Positions 7,955 to 17,588 of a stretch of DNA of 33,387 bases are shown one piece after another. The DNA comes from an uncultured Veillonellaceae bacterium (GTDB taxonomy: Bacteria; Bacillota; Negativicutes; Selenomonadales; Selenomonadaceae): positions 1 through 33,387 of the forward strand of contig OMZR01000035.1 of the NCBI GenBank assembly GCA_900315575.1. The letters are read 5' to 3'. A model generated the notes under the pieces. It searched no databases and was not told the origin of the DNA. It saw only the letters and a list, made by a program, of their open reading frames with translations. A program made the position numbers and the translations under genes. Position 1 is the first letter of the stretch. Each line of letters begins with the position of its first letter.

Positions 7955-8482
7955 TCAGAACGTCCAGCCCTTGATGGCAGAGAAATCAATGTTGCTTTCT
8001 GCGCCGGGATGTTTCTGATAGTAGTGCTGCGCTTCTTCGGGCGCGGCGGTGAAGCCTTGGAGGGGGAGCGCTTTTGCGTAAACCCTCCGGATGGCCTTCG
8101 GGTGCTCGAGCGGATCGTTAAGCGTGAGGCCGGCGCCCGTGGCTGCCGGAGGCTTGCCGCGGTTCTGAAGGAAATGCATGTAGAACTCGAGGTGCGGCTC
8201 GTCTTCGTCTTCTTCGTACCAGACGCCTGCGCGGTATTCCCGTCCGCGTGCGCGCCCCTGCCCGTCCGGGCTGTGGGGACTGACGATGGCGAACAGGATG
8301 TCCATGAGCATGGAGAGATCCATCTTCTTCGGATTGTAGCCGAGGCGCACGGCTGCGACTTCGTCACCATCCGGCGTCAGCACGCTACCGAGCGTCGTTT
8401 CCATGACGCCGAGGACGTGGTCGAAGACTTCCTGCAGCTCACGCGGGTCTCCGCCCGAAAAGGCGATGTGCTTGAGATACAT
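7955..8482 (-). CDS. Cysteine-free MsrA-like protein
   Basis: A 175-residue protein whose layout follows peptide methionine-S-sulfoxide reductase (MsrA). IAFSGGDPRE stands where MsrA has AIFAGGCFWG, followed by VFDHVLGVMETTLGS (MsrA: F..LPGV..T..GY). VAAVRLGYNPKKMDL matches the A-VR-YDP block, SPHSPDGQGRARGREYRAGVWY matches the HDP...RQGND.G.QYRSAIY block, and EEAQHYYQKHPG matches the EDYHQ.Y..KNP segment. The catalytic Cys is absent, and no cysteine occurs anywhere in the protein, so normal reductase chemistry is impossible. The fold may serve binding or regulation. The start has AGGAGGAG upstream and lies 17 bases after meaB, implying co-transcription with the mutase genes. Family assignment is by eye. 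Confidence 0.65.
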   Translation of the reverse strand: MYLKHIAFSGGDPRELQEVFDHVLGVMETTLGSVLTPDGDEVAAVRLGYNPKKMDLSMLMDILFAIVSPHSPDGQGRARGREYRAGVWYEEDEDEPHLEFYMHFLQNRGKPPAATGAGLTLNDPLEHPKAIRRVYAKALPLQGFTAAPEEAQHYYQKHPGAESNIDFSAIKGWTF

Positions 8483-8499
8483 GGGGGGCGCTCCTCCTT

Positions 8500-9866
8500 T
8501 CAGTCGTCGCGACTCCCCCCGCCGCTTGCGCGGCCCTCCCCCCTCAGAGAGGAGGGCTGGGGAGAGGAGGGGTGGAATAAATCATTCTGGCGCTTCGCGG
8601 CGCGCTGGACGTCGAAGATGCCGAGGAGCTCGGCAACGGCCTGCGTCGGGGAGACGTTGCCAGAGAGCACGGCTTCTTTGACCTCGGGCATGCGCCCCTG
8701 GATGACGGGGTCTTCGAAGAACAGGTTGTGCAGGTGCTCGTCAATCATGCTGTGCATCCAGTCGAGCAGCTGGCCTTCGCGACGTTTCTGAAACACGCCG
8801 CTCTTCTTCGTCATCTGCTCGAACGCCTGGATGACTTCCCAGAGCTCCTTGAGTCCTGTTTTCTTGACGGCGGACGCGAGGTAGGCGTGCGTGGGCCAGC
8901 CGGGCGTGGCCGGGCGGATGAATTCGATCATGCGCTCGAACTCGCCGCGCGCGACTTTCGCCTTGACGAGGTTGTCGCCGTCGGCCTTGTTGACGACGAT
9001 GGCGTCGGCGAGCTCCATGATGCCTTTCTTGATACCCTGCAGCTCGTCGCCTGCGCCCGTCAGCACGACGAGCAGGAAGAAGTCGACCATGCTGCGCACG
9101 GTGACTTCGGACTGGCCGACGCCGACGGTCTCGATCAGGATGATGTCGTAGCCAGCCGCCTCGCAGAGCAGCATGGTTTCGCGGCTCTTGCGCGCGACGC
9201 CGCCGAGTGTGCCGCCCGCAGGCGACGGACGGATGAACGCTTCCGGCCTGCGGGAAAGGGTCCCCATCCGGGTCTTGTCACCCAGTATCGAGCCCTTCGT
9301 GACGGAGCTGGTCGGATCGACGGTCAGAATCGCGACACGGTGGCCTTCGTCGCAGAGCATGTTGCCGAGCGCCTCGATCATCGTGCTCTTGCCAGCGCCG
9401 GGGACGCCCGTGATGCCGATGCGAAGCGCCTTGCCCGTGCGCGGCAGCAGCCTCTGGAGGACGCGCTGCGCCTTCGGGAAATGGCGCGGGCTGTTGCTCT
9501 CGATGAGCGTGATGGCGCGCGAGAGCGTCATGCGGTCGCCACGGGCCACGCCTTCGACGTAGTCGTCCTCCGTGAGCACCATGCGGCGCGGCGGCTTCAT
9601 CTTGCCCGATTTGAGTGCCGGGTTCAGATTGCCGACCGTCGTGTCCTTGATGCCTTCGATGCCGCTCATGACGCCGCAGGCGAATTTCTCATCGCCAGTC
9701 TCCGGCCGCCAGCTCGGACGCGAGACGGTGTAGCCTTTTTCGCCAGGCAGTTCCGATGCCTTTGCGGCTGCTGCGTGATGCGCCGCGATGGCGGCTTCGT
9801 CTTCGCGTTTCTGTTCCTCGTTCTGTTCGGCCAGTTTCTTCAGCAGCTCTGCGCCTTCGCGGGCGC

Positions 9867-9870
<4 letters not shown>
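8500..9870 (-). CDS. meaB: Methylmalonyl-CoA mutase-associated GTPase MeaB (ArgK family)
   Basis: G3E-family GTPase that protects and reactivates methylmalonyl-CoA mutase and gates cobalamin loading. Visible motifs are Walker A GVPGAGKS (residues 155-162), the [18 protein letters not shown] block, ETVGVGQSE and the base-specificity motif NKAD. At 456 residues it is longer than usual: the conserved core begins near residue 103 ([22 protein letters not shown]), preceded by an Ala/Glu-rich extension that is charged at its start. The last 19 residues (from Gln438) are encoded by a dispersed GC-rich repeat, not by family sequence. The start overlaps the mutB stop in an ATGA, with AAGGAAGAGG upstream, so translation is coupled. 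Confidence 0.93.
8512..8559 (-). repeat. Dispersed two-hairpin GC-rich repeat, copy A
   Basis: Read on the minus strand: CAGCCCTCCTC, a GAGGGGGGA arm, then GCCGC-GCAA-GCGGC and GGGGGGAGT. It matches the copies at 27207, 29640 and 30694. It lies inside the meaB reading frame and encodes its C-terminal 16 or so residues. Confidence 0.8.
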
Positions 9871-12053
<2,183 letters not shown>

Positions 12054-12060
12054 CAGTCCA

Positions 12061-14142
12061 TCATTCCTTTCTTCTTCTGCAAGGCTTCGAGAATCTCGTA
12101 GCAGTTCGCGCGGACGGAGATATAGTCGTCAATGCCCGCAGCTTTGTACGTTTCGAGCAGGTCTTTCGGTGCGGCGCCTGCGAGGTAGACCCCGATTCTT
12201 TCGCGGCGGCAGCAGCTTCTTCGACAGTTTGGAAACCATCGTTCATGAGCACGTCGAACGCGCCGACTTGCAGGAAGCCGCGCGTGAAATCGGCGCGCGC
12301 CTTGTGCTGCGGAATCGGGCCCATGTTCGCGAGGAAGATGCGGACATTGTCGCCGTCGTGTGCTTTGACGTAGCTTTCCGTGCGCTTGCGGAGCGCTTCG
12401 AAACGCTCACTCCAGCGGTGCGGCGCGATGGCGTCGACCGTTGTGGTTTCGTCCGTGGCACCTTTGGCAAGCGCCGTCATGAGCTCGGGCAGTGTCGCGC
12501 CAGCTTCGGCCGCTGCGATGGCTGCCGTCACGAGGCTGTCGTCTTTCGCTGCATCAGGGAGCGCGCCAAGCAGTGCGTCCTTGTGCACGTCGTCGATGTC
12601 CTTGAGATAGCCCTCGATGACAGCCGTGCGCGCCGTGCGGTTGTCGTCCATGTTCTCGGGACGCGGATCGAGCGGCTTTTCCGTCATGTTCGGATACATG
12701 TTGTTGCCGACGATGCGGTCGCGGCGCAGTTCGGAGTTCTTGAAGCGCTGTGCGAGGATGTCCGCGATGGCCTGCTGCGGGCGCTTCGTCTGGAGGTCGG
12801 CGACGATGCTGCCAGCTTTCTCGACTTCCTGGAACTCGGCCCAGATCTTTTCCTTGATCTGCTTCGTCAGGCGCTCGACGGCCCACGAGCCGCCAGCCGG
12901 ATCGATCGGGGAGAGCATGCCGAACTCTTCCTGCAGGATGATCTGCACGTTGCGCGCGATGCGGCGCGAGAATTCGTCGCCCTTGCGGATGGGCTCGTCA
13001 AATGGCTCGTTCTCATACGACTCGATGCCGCCGACGACGCCCGAGAAGATTTCCGTCGTGTTGCGGAGCATGTTGACATAGGGATCGTAGACCGTCTTGA
13101 AGAACAGTGCCGGGCGGGCATGGACGTGCATGCGCTGTGCTTCCGCGCCGCCGCCGAATGCCTCGACAATCTGTGCCCAGATCGGGCGGATGGCGCGGAG
13201 CTTTGCAATCTGCATGAAGAAGTTCGCGCCCATCGAGAACTGGAACATGATCTGGCTGGCAGCCTCGTCAATCGAGAGGCCGCGCGCCATGAGCTCGCGC
13301 AGGTACGTCACGGCCGTGCTAATCGTGTAAGCTGTCTCCTGCACGTCATTTGCGCCGCCGCGGCTGTAGACGTCGCTGCGCGCGAGCACCGTGCGCAGGT
13401 CCGGCGCGTTCTTGAGCGCCCATTTTGCGGCAGCTGCCATCTCGTCATAGAGCGTAGCGAGCGGCTCCTGGCTCGTACCATTGGCCGCGAGCTCGCCAAT
13501 CGGGTCGGCCGCGATAAAGCCGCGCAGGTTTTTGGTACCTTTACCAGAGGCTTTGAGTACGGCCGCGACCTGTGCGAGCATCGGCAGTGCCGTGCGGCCT
13601 GCATAGATGTAGAGTGGATATTTTTCGAAATCAAGACCATCGAGCAGCGTATGCACGTCGTCGAGCGTCGTGAGGCTCACGCCGCCCTTGCCGGGCTCTT
13701 TCGCCTTGCGCGCATCGATGCCGGCCTTTGTCGCGTCATCGAGCACGACGTTGTAGATCGTCGAGCCTTTGGCTGTCTCGTGCTTCAGAAGTTCGTTCGT
13801 GTCCTCCGGCAGCGTCTCGTCGCAGGCCTGTGCGATGCCCCACGGCGTCTTGATGTAGCCCGTCGGTGACGAGCCGCGCAGGAAATCATCCATGCCGGGG
13901 AAAGACGTGCGTGGAAGGATTTCCTCGGTGGTATTGCGGAAGTACATCGGGTCGAATGTGATGCCCTCGTACGTCTTCGTGTACATCTTCTTGTCGAAGG
14001 GTGCGCCTTTGAGGAGCGCGATGCAGTTCTCCTTCCATTCCTCATAGGTTGGCGGTGTGAACTCGTCGAGAGGCACATCAGGGAAGTCCTGCTGTGCTTC
14101 TGCTTTCTTCAGGATGGCCTGAAGATCCAGCTCTTTTTCCAT
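12061..14142 (-). CDS. mutA: Methylmalonyl-CoA mutase small subunit, C-terminus deleted and frameshifted
   Basis: Non-catalytic partner of MutB. The N-terminal barrel half is intact ([21 protein letters not shown], then [14 protein letters not shown] further on), as is the beginning of the degenerate cobalamin-like domain ([22 protein letters not shown]). After AAAAAKESG (near residue 651) the frame ends in 42 unrelated residues. The neighbouring frame continues with [20 protein letters not shown] and a [17 protein letters not shown] stretch, clearly the real C-terminus, whose stop at 12053 would overlap the mutB start. Compared with MutB, about 30 residues are missing at the junction (about 12190), so this is a small deletion that also shifted the frame, or an assembly error. 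The start has AAAGGAGGAA upstream; a riboswitch and terminator precede it. Confidence 0.85.
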   Translation of the reverse strand: MEKELDLQAILKKAEAQQDFPDVPLDEFTPPTYEEWKENCIALLKGAPFDKKMYTKTYEGITFDPMYFRNTTEEILPRTSFPGMDDFLRGSSPTGYIKTPWGIAQACDETLPEDTNELLKHETAKGSTIYNVVLDDATKAGIDARKAKEPGKGGVSLTTLDDVHTLLDGLDFEKYPLYIYAGRTALPMLAQVAAVLKASGKGTKNLRGFIAADPIGELAANGTSQEPLATLYDEMAAAAKWALKNAPDLRTVLARSDVYSRGGANDVQETAYTISTAVTYLRELMARGLSIDEAASQIMFQFSMGANFFMQIAKLRAIRPIWAQIVEAFGGGAEAQRMHVHARPALFFKTVYDPYVNMLRNTTEIFSGVVGGIESYENEPFDEPIRKGDEFSRRIARNVQIILQEEFGMLSPIDPAGGSWAVERLTKQIKEKIWAEFQEVEKAGSIVADLQTKRPQQAIADILAQRFKNSELRRDRIVGNNMYPNMTEKPLDPRPENMDDNRTARTAVIEGYLKDIDDVHKDALLGALPDAAKDDSLVTAAIAAAEAGATLPELMTALAKGATDETTTVDAIAPHRWSERFEALRKRTESYVKAHDGDNVRIFLANMGPIPQHKARADFTRGFLQVGAFDVLMNDGFQTVEEAAAAAKESGSTSQAPHRKTCSKRTKLRALTTISPSARTATRFSKPCRRRKE

Positions 14143-14171
14143 TACAGTTCCTCCTTTTGGAATCAGGATAG

Positions 14172-14206
14172 AAAAAAGCCGCCCGAAAGGTCAAACCTTT
14201 CGAGCG
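14172..14206 (-). terminator. Riboswitch-associated terminator before mutA
   Basis: On the minus strand the arm CGCTCGAAAGGT (14206-14195) pairs with ACCTTTCGGGCG (14191-14180), followed shortly by six T. A seven-base segment CGAGCGA (minus, 14278-14272) just after the riboswitch is exactly complementary to TCGCTCG at the base of the first arm (14207-14201), giving a candidate antiterminator. Confidence 0.8.
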
Positions 14207-14298
14207 ACTGATTTTCATATGTGAAAGTAGAGGCATGGCGCACAGACGCCTTGCCAGAATCCCCATCCCTATCGCTCGCAGGTCAAACGGTGATTGTC

Positions 14299-14626
14299 GA
14301 TCAGGCAGTTCTCCTGGCTCCAGGTCATCGTGCTGCTGCGCCTTCCCAGGGATGCTTGTCCATCCTCAGTGACATTTGTTGCAACAGCACTCGCTGATAC
14401 AGTGGCGGGACCGCGCCGGACTGGGGGCGGAGCAATGATAAAAGTCGTCCGCCCATCTTACCGCATCTTTTCCGTCCTCTCGTCGTCGTCAAACCCTTGA
14501 CGTAGCTCTGCTACGCCTGCGGATTTGACTCCTAGATAGGACGAAAAATCTGCGGCAATCTGTGCGACCGCCTCTTATCATCGCTCCGCCTACCGGCTTC
14601 TCTATTGAGTCTTGCGACACCTGATC
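14299..14626 (-). promoter_or_regulatory. Cobalamin (B12) riboswitch, interrupted by a palindromic insert
   Basis: Read on the minus strand, the aptamer shows P1 (GATCAGG, 14626-14620, with CCTGATC, 14305-14299), GGTG, AATAGAGAAGCCGGT, then after an insert AGTCCGGC, the invariant CCCGCCACTGT and finally the B12 box AGCCAGGAGAACTGCC (14319-14304). These are the hallmarks of the cobalamin aptamer. The loop between CCGG and CCGG, normally a conserved TGNAANT, is broken by a 165-base element at 14426-14590. Without the insert the aptamer would be about 163 nucleotides, a normal size. A terminator lies downstream, before mutA. Confidence 0.9.
14426..14590. mobile_element. 165-bp MITE-like imperfect palindrome inside the riboswitch
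   Basis: The ends GGCGGAGCAATGATAA (14426-14441) and TTATCATCGCTCCGCC (14575-14590) are inverted repeats with one mismatch. Pairing continues inward with mismatches to a central CGTAGC-TCT-GCTACG hairpin. No gene fits inside, so it resembles a non-autonomous MITE or a large repetitive palindrome. No clear target-site duplication is seen. Only one copy is in this window, so mobility is inferred from its position in a conserved core. Confidence 0.65.
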
Positions 14627-14690
14627 CGATTGTTATGAAGTTGTTGCCGATGCTTGTTTTCGGTTTCGTCCGATTTCCATCGACACGTTT

Positions 14691-14719
14691 ATTGTATCAT
14701 TCCCAATAGTTATTGTCAA
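14691..14719 (-). promoter_or_regulatory. Promoter of the mutA-mutB-meaB-msrA-like operon
   Basis: On the minus strand a perfect TTGACA (14719-14714), 17-base spacer and TACAAT (14696-14691). Transcription would start near 14684, just upstream of the cobalamin riboswitch. Confidence 0.85.
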
Positions 14720-14720
14720 C

Positions 14721-14748
14721 GACAAGATGATAGATGCATCATCTTGTC
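14721..14748. promoter_or_regulatory. Perfect 11-bp inverted repeat next to the mutase promoter
   Basis: GACAAGATGAT (14721-14731) and ATCATCTTGTC (14738-14748) form a perfect inverted repeat with a six-base centre, immediately upstream of the minus-strand -35 box. It could be an operator for a dimeric regulator or a remnant hairpin of the decayed neighbour; nothing here decides. Confidence 0.45.
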
Positions 14749-15120
14749 TGCATCAACAGTTTCTGCAATACTTGAAAAGCATCGCAGACTACACGTCGGA
14801 GCTCACGGACATCTACGACCCCGTGCCGCGCACGGGCAGCTACTGGTGACGCGTGCGCGCGCTCGAAGCCTTCACGGTCGGCGTCTTCGGCGACAGCATC
14901 AGTCATGACGGCGGCTGACTGGCAGGCGAAATTCAAGCAGGTCAACGAGTTCATCCGCACCCAGCCGCACATTGACACGGCCGCGCCGTTCGCGGGCTAC
15001 GACGAAATGCCGGAAACGCTTGCAATGGACGGCCTTCACGGCGACGTCCGAGCCAAGCAGATGATGGCAGCAGCCATCAACGCATCGGCAATCAACGCAT
15101 CGGCAATCTGGAAAGACTGA
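14748..15120 (+). pseudogene. Remnant of an SGNH/GDSL hydrolase gene
   Basis: One frame reads LQYLKSIADYTSELTDIYD...TGSYW, an in-frame stop (TGA at 14847), then RVRALEAFTVGVFGDSISH with the GDS nucleophile block of SGNH hydrolases, and a second stop at 14916. The coding signal then continues one frame over: DWQAKFKQVNEFIRTQPHI to MDGLHGD, the block V D-x-x-H motif, ending at 15120. The central part of the enzyme is missing, so the gene has a stop, an internal deletion and a frame change. The tail has a 15-bp tandem duplication (15076-15105) giving AINAS twice. It is clearly non-functional as a hydrolase. Confidence 0.75.
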
Positions 15121-15191
15121 TGCGTCAATTCCCTCGCACCAAATTTCACGAAATGTACCAAATTGCGCACTCTGCGCACCTGTGCCCAAAG

Positions 15192-15225
15192 GCCGCGAAA
15201 CTATTGATTTCGCGGCTCTTTTTTT
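15192..15225 (+). terminator. Rho-independent terminator
   Basis: GCCGCGAAA (15192-15200) pairs with TTTCGCGGC (15208-15216), followed by TC and seven T. It follows the SGNH remnant and insulates the sugar operon. Confidence 0.9.
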
Positions 15226-15386
15226 GTATTCTTTAGTCATAAGATATCTTAGTCGAGCGGTCCGAGGCAGGATGCCGGAGGCCATCGCGAAACATCCTGG
15301 GAAACAGGTAATGCAATCTATTCGAATCAATCAAAACATTCTCAAAAGCGCCAATGTGCTTCACTGAGAAATGGAGGGGAAAGAAA
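15226..15386 (+). promoter_or_regulatory. Leader/promoter region of the PTS operon
   Basis: This upstream region holds a perfect 12-base palindrome TAAGATATCTTA (15240-15251), a possible operator, and a CAGGATG/CATCCTG hairpin (15268-15274/15293-15299) without a T run. I see no convincing -35/-10 pair, no LicT-type antiterminator sequence and no regulator gene nearby. Confidence 0.35.
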
Positions 15387-17504
15387 ATGTCAAAAGACCG
15401 CGTTATGCAGGAACTGCAACGGTTTGGCGGCGCGATGTACACGCCGGTCATCCTGTTCGCGTTCTTTGGTCTCACAGTCGCCATCTCCATCATCTGCAAG
15501 AACACCATGCTCTTAGGTTCCATTGCAGAGAAGGGGACGGTCTGGTACGATTTCTGGTATGTCGTCGAGCAGGGCGGCTGGACGGTGTTCGCCCAGATGC
15601 CGATCCTGTTCGCCATCGCCGTTCCGATCGGCTTCGCGAAGAAGGAGCCGGGCCGTGCGGCCATGGAGTCGTTCGTCATCTACATGTGCTTCAACTATTT
15701 CATCTCGGGCTTCCTTTCGCTGCACGGTGACTTCTTCGGAGTGGATTATTCCCAGAACGCCGGCGCCGGCACGGGCCTCGCGATGATCGCGAACATCAAG
15801 ACGCTGGACATGGGCATGCTCGGTGCGATCTTTATCGCATGCGTCACGGCTTACATCCACAACCATTACTATGATACCGAGATTCCTGAGTGGCTCGGCA
15901 TCTTCACGGGCCCGGCATTCGTCGTGGCCGTCGGCTTCGCCGTCATGATTCCGATGGCGCTCGTCTTCTGCGTTGTCTGGCCTGCCATCCAGCATGTCAT
16001 TGAAAACTTCCAGTTCTTCCTCAAAACTTCCGGCATTGTCGGTGTCTGGTGCTACACGTTCGCAGAACGCATCCTGCTCCCGGCCGGCCTGCATCACTTC
16101 ATCTACCTCCCGTTCATCTTCGGCCCGGCTGTCTGCGACGGCGGCATCCAGGCTTACTGGCTCCAGCATCTCCAGGATTTCGCAACGAGCGCGCAGAGCC
16201 TGAAAGACATGTTCCCGCAGGGCGGCTTCGCCCTCCACGGCTCGTCGAAAGTCTTCGGCCTGCCGGGCGCAGCACTCGCCATGTATATGTGCGCACGTCC
16301 TGAGAAGAAGAAAAAGACGGCAGCTCTCTTGATCCCGGCAACGCTGACGGCAATGCTCTGCGGCATCACGGAGCCGATCGAGTTCACGTTCCTCTTCGTC
16401 GCACCTCTTCTCTATGCTGTCCATGCAGTTCTCGCTGCAACGCTTTCCGCAACGCTCTACTTCTTCGGCCTGTCCGGCAACTTCGGCGGCGGCCTCATCG
16501 ACTGCTTCGTGCAGAACTGGATCCCGCTCTTCAAATATCATGCTGGCACGTACGTCATGCAGATTGCGATCGGCGCGGTGTTCTTCGTCATCTACTTCTT
16601 CGTGTTCCGTTATCTGATCCTCAAGAACGATTACCCGACGCCGGGCCGCACGGCTGACGACGTCGAAGACAAGCTCTTCTCGAAAGCCGAGTATAAGGCG
16701 AAGAAAGAGATGGAGCAGATGGGCCTCGCGGACAACAAGCTCGCTATCCAGGCGCGCGTCTATCTCGACAGCCTCGGCGGCCCGTCCAACATCAAGGAAG
16801 TCACGAACTGCGCAACGCGCCTCCGCGTCACGGTTGCGGATCCGGACAAAGTTGCATCGGCCAGCAAGTTCACGAAGGCTGGCGCGTATGGCCTCGTCAA
16901 GAACGGCCATGCCATCCAGGTTATCGTCGGCATGAACGTCCCGCAGGTGCGCGGCTACTTCGACGCACTCCTCAAGGGCGGCGACATGTCCGATCTCTCC
17001 GCACCGGCAGCTCCGACGGCAGCCGCACCGGAAAGTGTCGACAAAGGTCTCGCGATGGGCATCAAGGCTTGCATCAGCGGCCAGCTCCTCGACATGACGG
17101 AAGTCAAAGACGAGATGTTCTCCAAGAAAATGATGGGTGATGGCGTTGCCATCGAGCCGTCCGGCGATACGGTCGTCGCACCGGCTGACGCTGAAGTCAC
17201 GATGGTCATGGCAGACAGCAACCATGCGGTCGGCCTGCGCTTCGAGAATGGCGCCGAGCTCCTGATCCACATCGGCATCGACACGGTCAACCTCCAGGGC
17301 AAAGGCTTCACGTGCTTTGTCAAGCAGGGCGACAAGGTCAAAGCGGGCGACAAGCTCATCCAGTTCGACAAGAAGGTCATCGCGGACGCTGGCTATGCCA
17401 ACACCGTCATCATGGCTGTCACGAACTCCGCTGAGTATCCGCAGCTCAAGAAGGCGAAAGACCAGAAGGTCACGAGCGCTGAGACGAATGTCATCTCGTT
17501 CTGA
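15387..17504 (+). CDS. PTS sugar transporter EIICBA, glucose/alpha-glucoside family
   Basis: A 705-residue phosphotransferase permease with all three domains. The N-terminal EIIC (to about residue 425) has multiple membrane helices, including a GLHHFIYLPFIFGP segment and a GITEPIEFTFLF signature. EIIB follows, with the phosphorylation site Cys475 in NCATRLR. The C-terminal EIIA is of the Glc type, with His628 in LLIHIGIDTVNL and the NHAVGL segment ahead of it. It imports and phosphorylates a sugar using HPr. The downstream alpha-glucosidase points to an alpha-glucoside such as maltose, trehalose or isomaltose; the exact sugar is not resolvable. GGAGGGGA precedes the ATG at 15387. Confidence 0.9.
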   Translation: MSKDRVMQELQRFGGAMYTPVILFAFFGLTVAISIICKNTMLLGSIAEKGTVWYDFWYVVEQGGWTVFAQMPILFAIAVPIGFAKKEPGRAAMESFVIYMCFNYFISGFLSLHGDFFGVDYSQNAGAGTGLAMIANIKTLDMGMLGAIFIACVTAYIHNHYYDTEIPEWLGIFTGPAFVVAVGFAVMIPMALVFCVVWPAIQHVIENFQFFLKTSGIVGVWCYTFAERILLPAGLHHFIYLPFIFGPAVCDGGIQAYWLQHLQDFATSAQSLKDMFPQGGFALHGSSKVFGLPGAALAMYMCARPEKKKKTAALLIPATLTAMLCGITEPIEFTFLFVAPLLYAVHAVLAATLSATLYFFGLSGNFGGGLIDCFVQNWIPLFKYHAGTYVMQIAIGAVFFVIYFFVFRYLILKNDYPTPGRTADDVEDKLFSKAEYKAKKEMEQMGLADNKLAIQARVYLDSLGGPSNIKEVTNCATRLRVTVADPDKVASASKFTKAGAYGLVKNGHAIQVIVGMNVPQVRGYFDALLKGGDMSDLSAPAAPTAAAPESVDKGLAMGIKACISGQLLDMTEVKDEMFSKKMMGDGVAIEPSGDTVVAPADAEVTMVMADSNHAVGLRFENGAELLIHIGIDTVNLQGKGFTCFVKQGDKVKAGDKLIQFDKKVIADAGYANTVIMAVTNSAEYPQLKKAKDQKVTSAETNVISF

Positions 17505-17588
17505 GCTGATTTCCCAAAATCCTGAAAATCCTAGAATCCCAATTCCTAATTTCTGTAAACCTCTATGTCAGTTGGAAGGAACCTATTT

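Noticed and set aside
12061..12210. Programmed ribosomal frameshift in mutA
   Set aside because: There is no slippery heptamer, and the missing stretch of about 30 codons cannot be explained by slipping.
14654..14908. 84-codon plus-strand frame over the mutase promoter
   Set aside because: It runs across the promoter and the SGNH remnant in a non-homologous frame and has no ribosome site.
15268..15299. LicT/SacY-type antiterminator site before the PTS gene
   Set aside because: The hairpin does not overlap a terminator and lacks the conserved RAT sequence.
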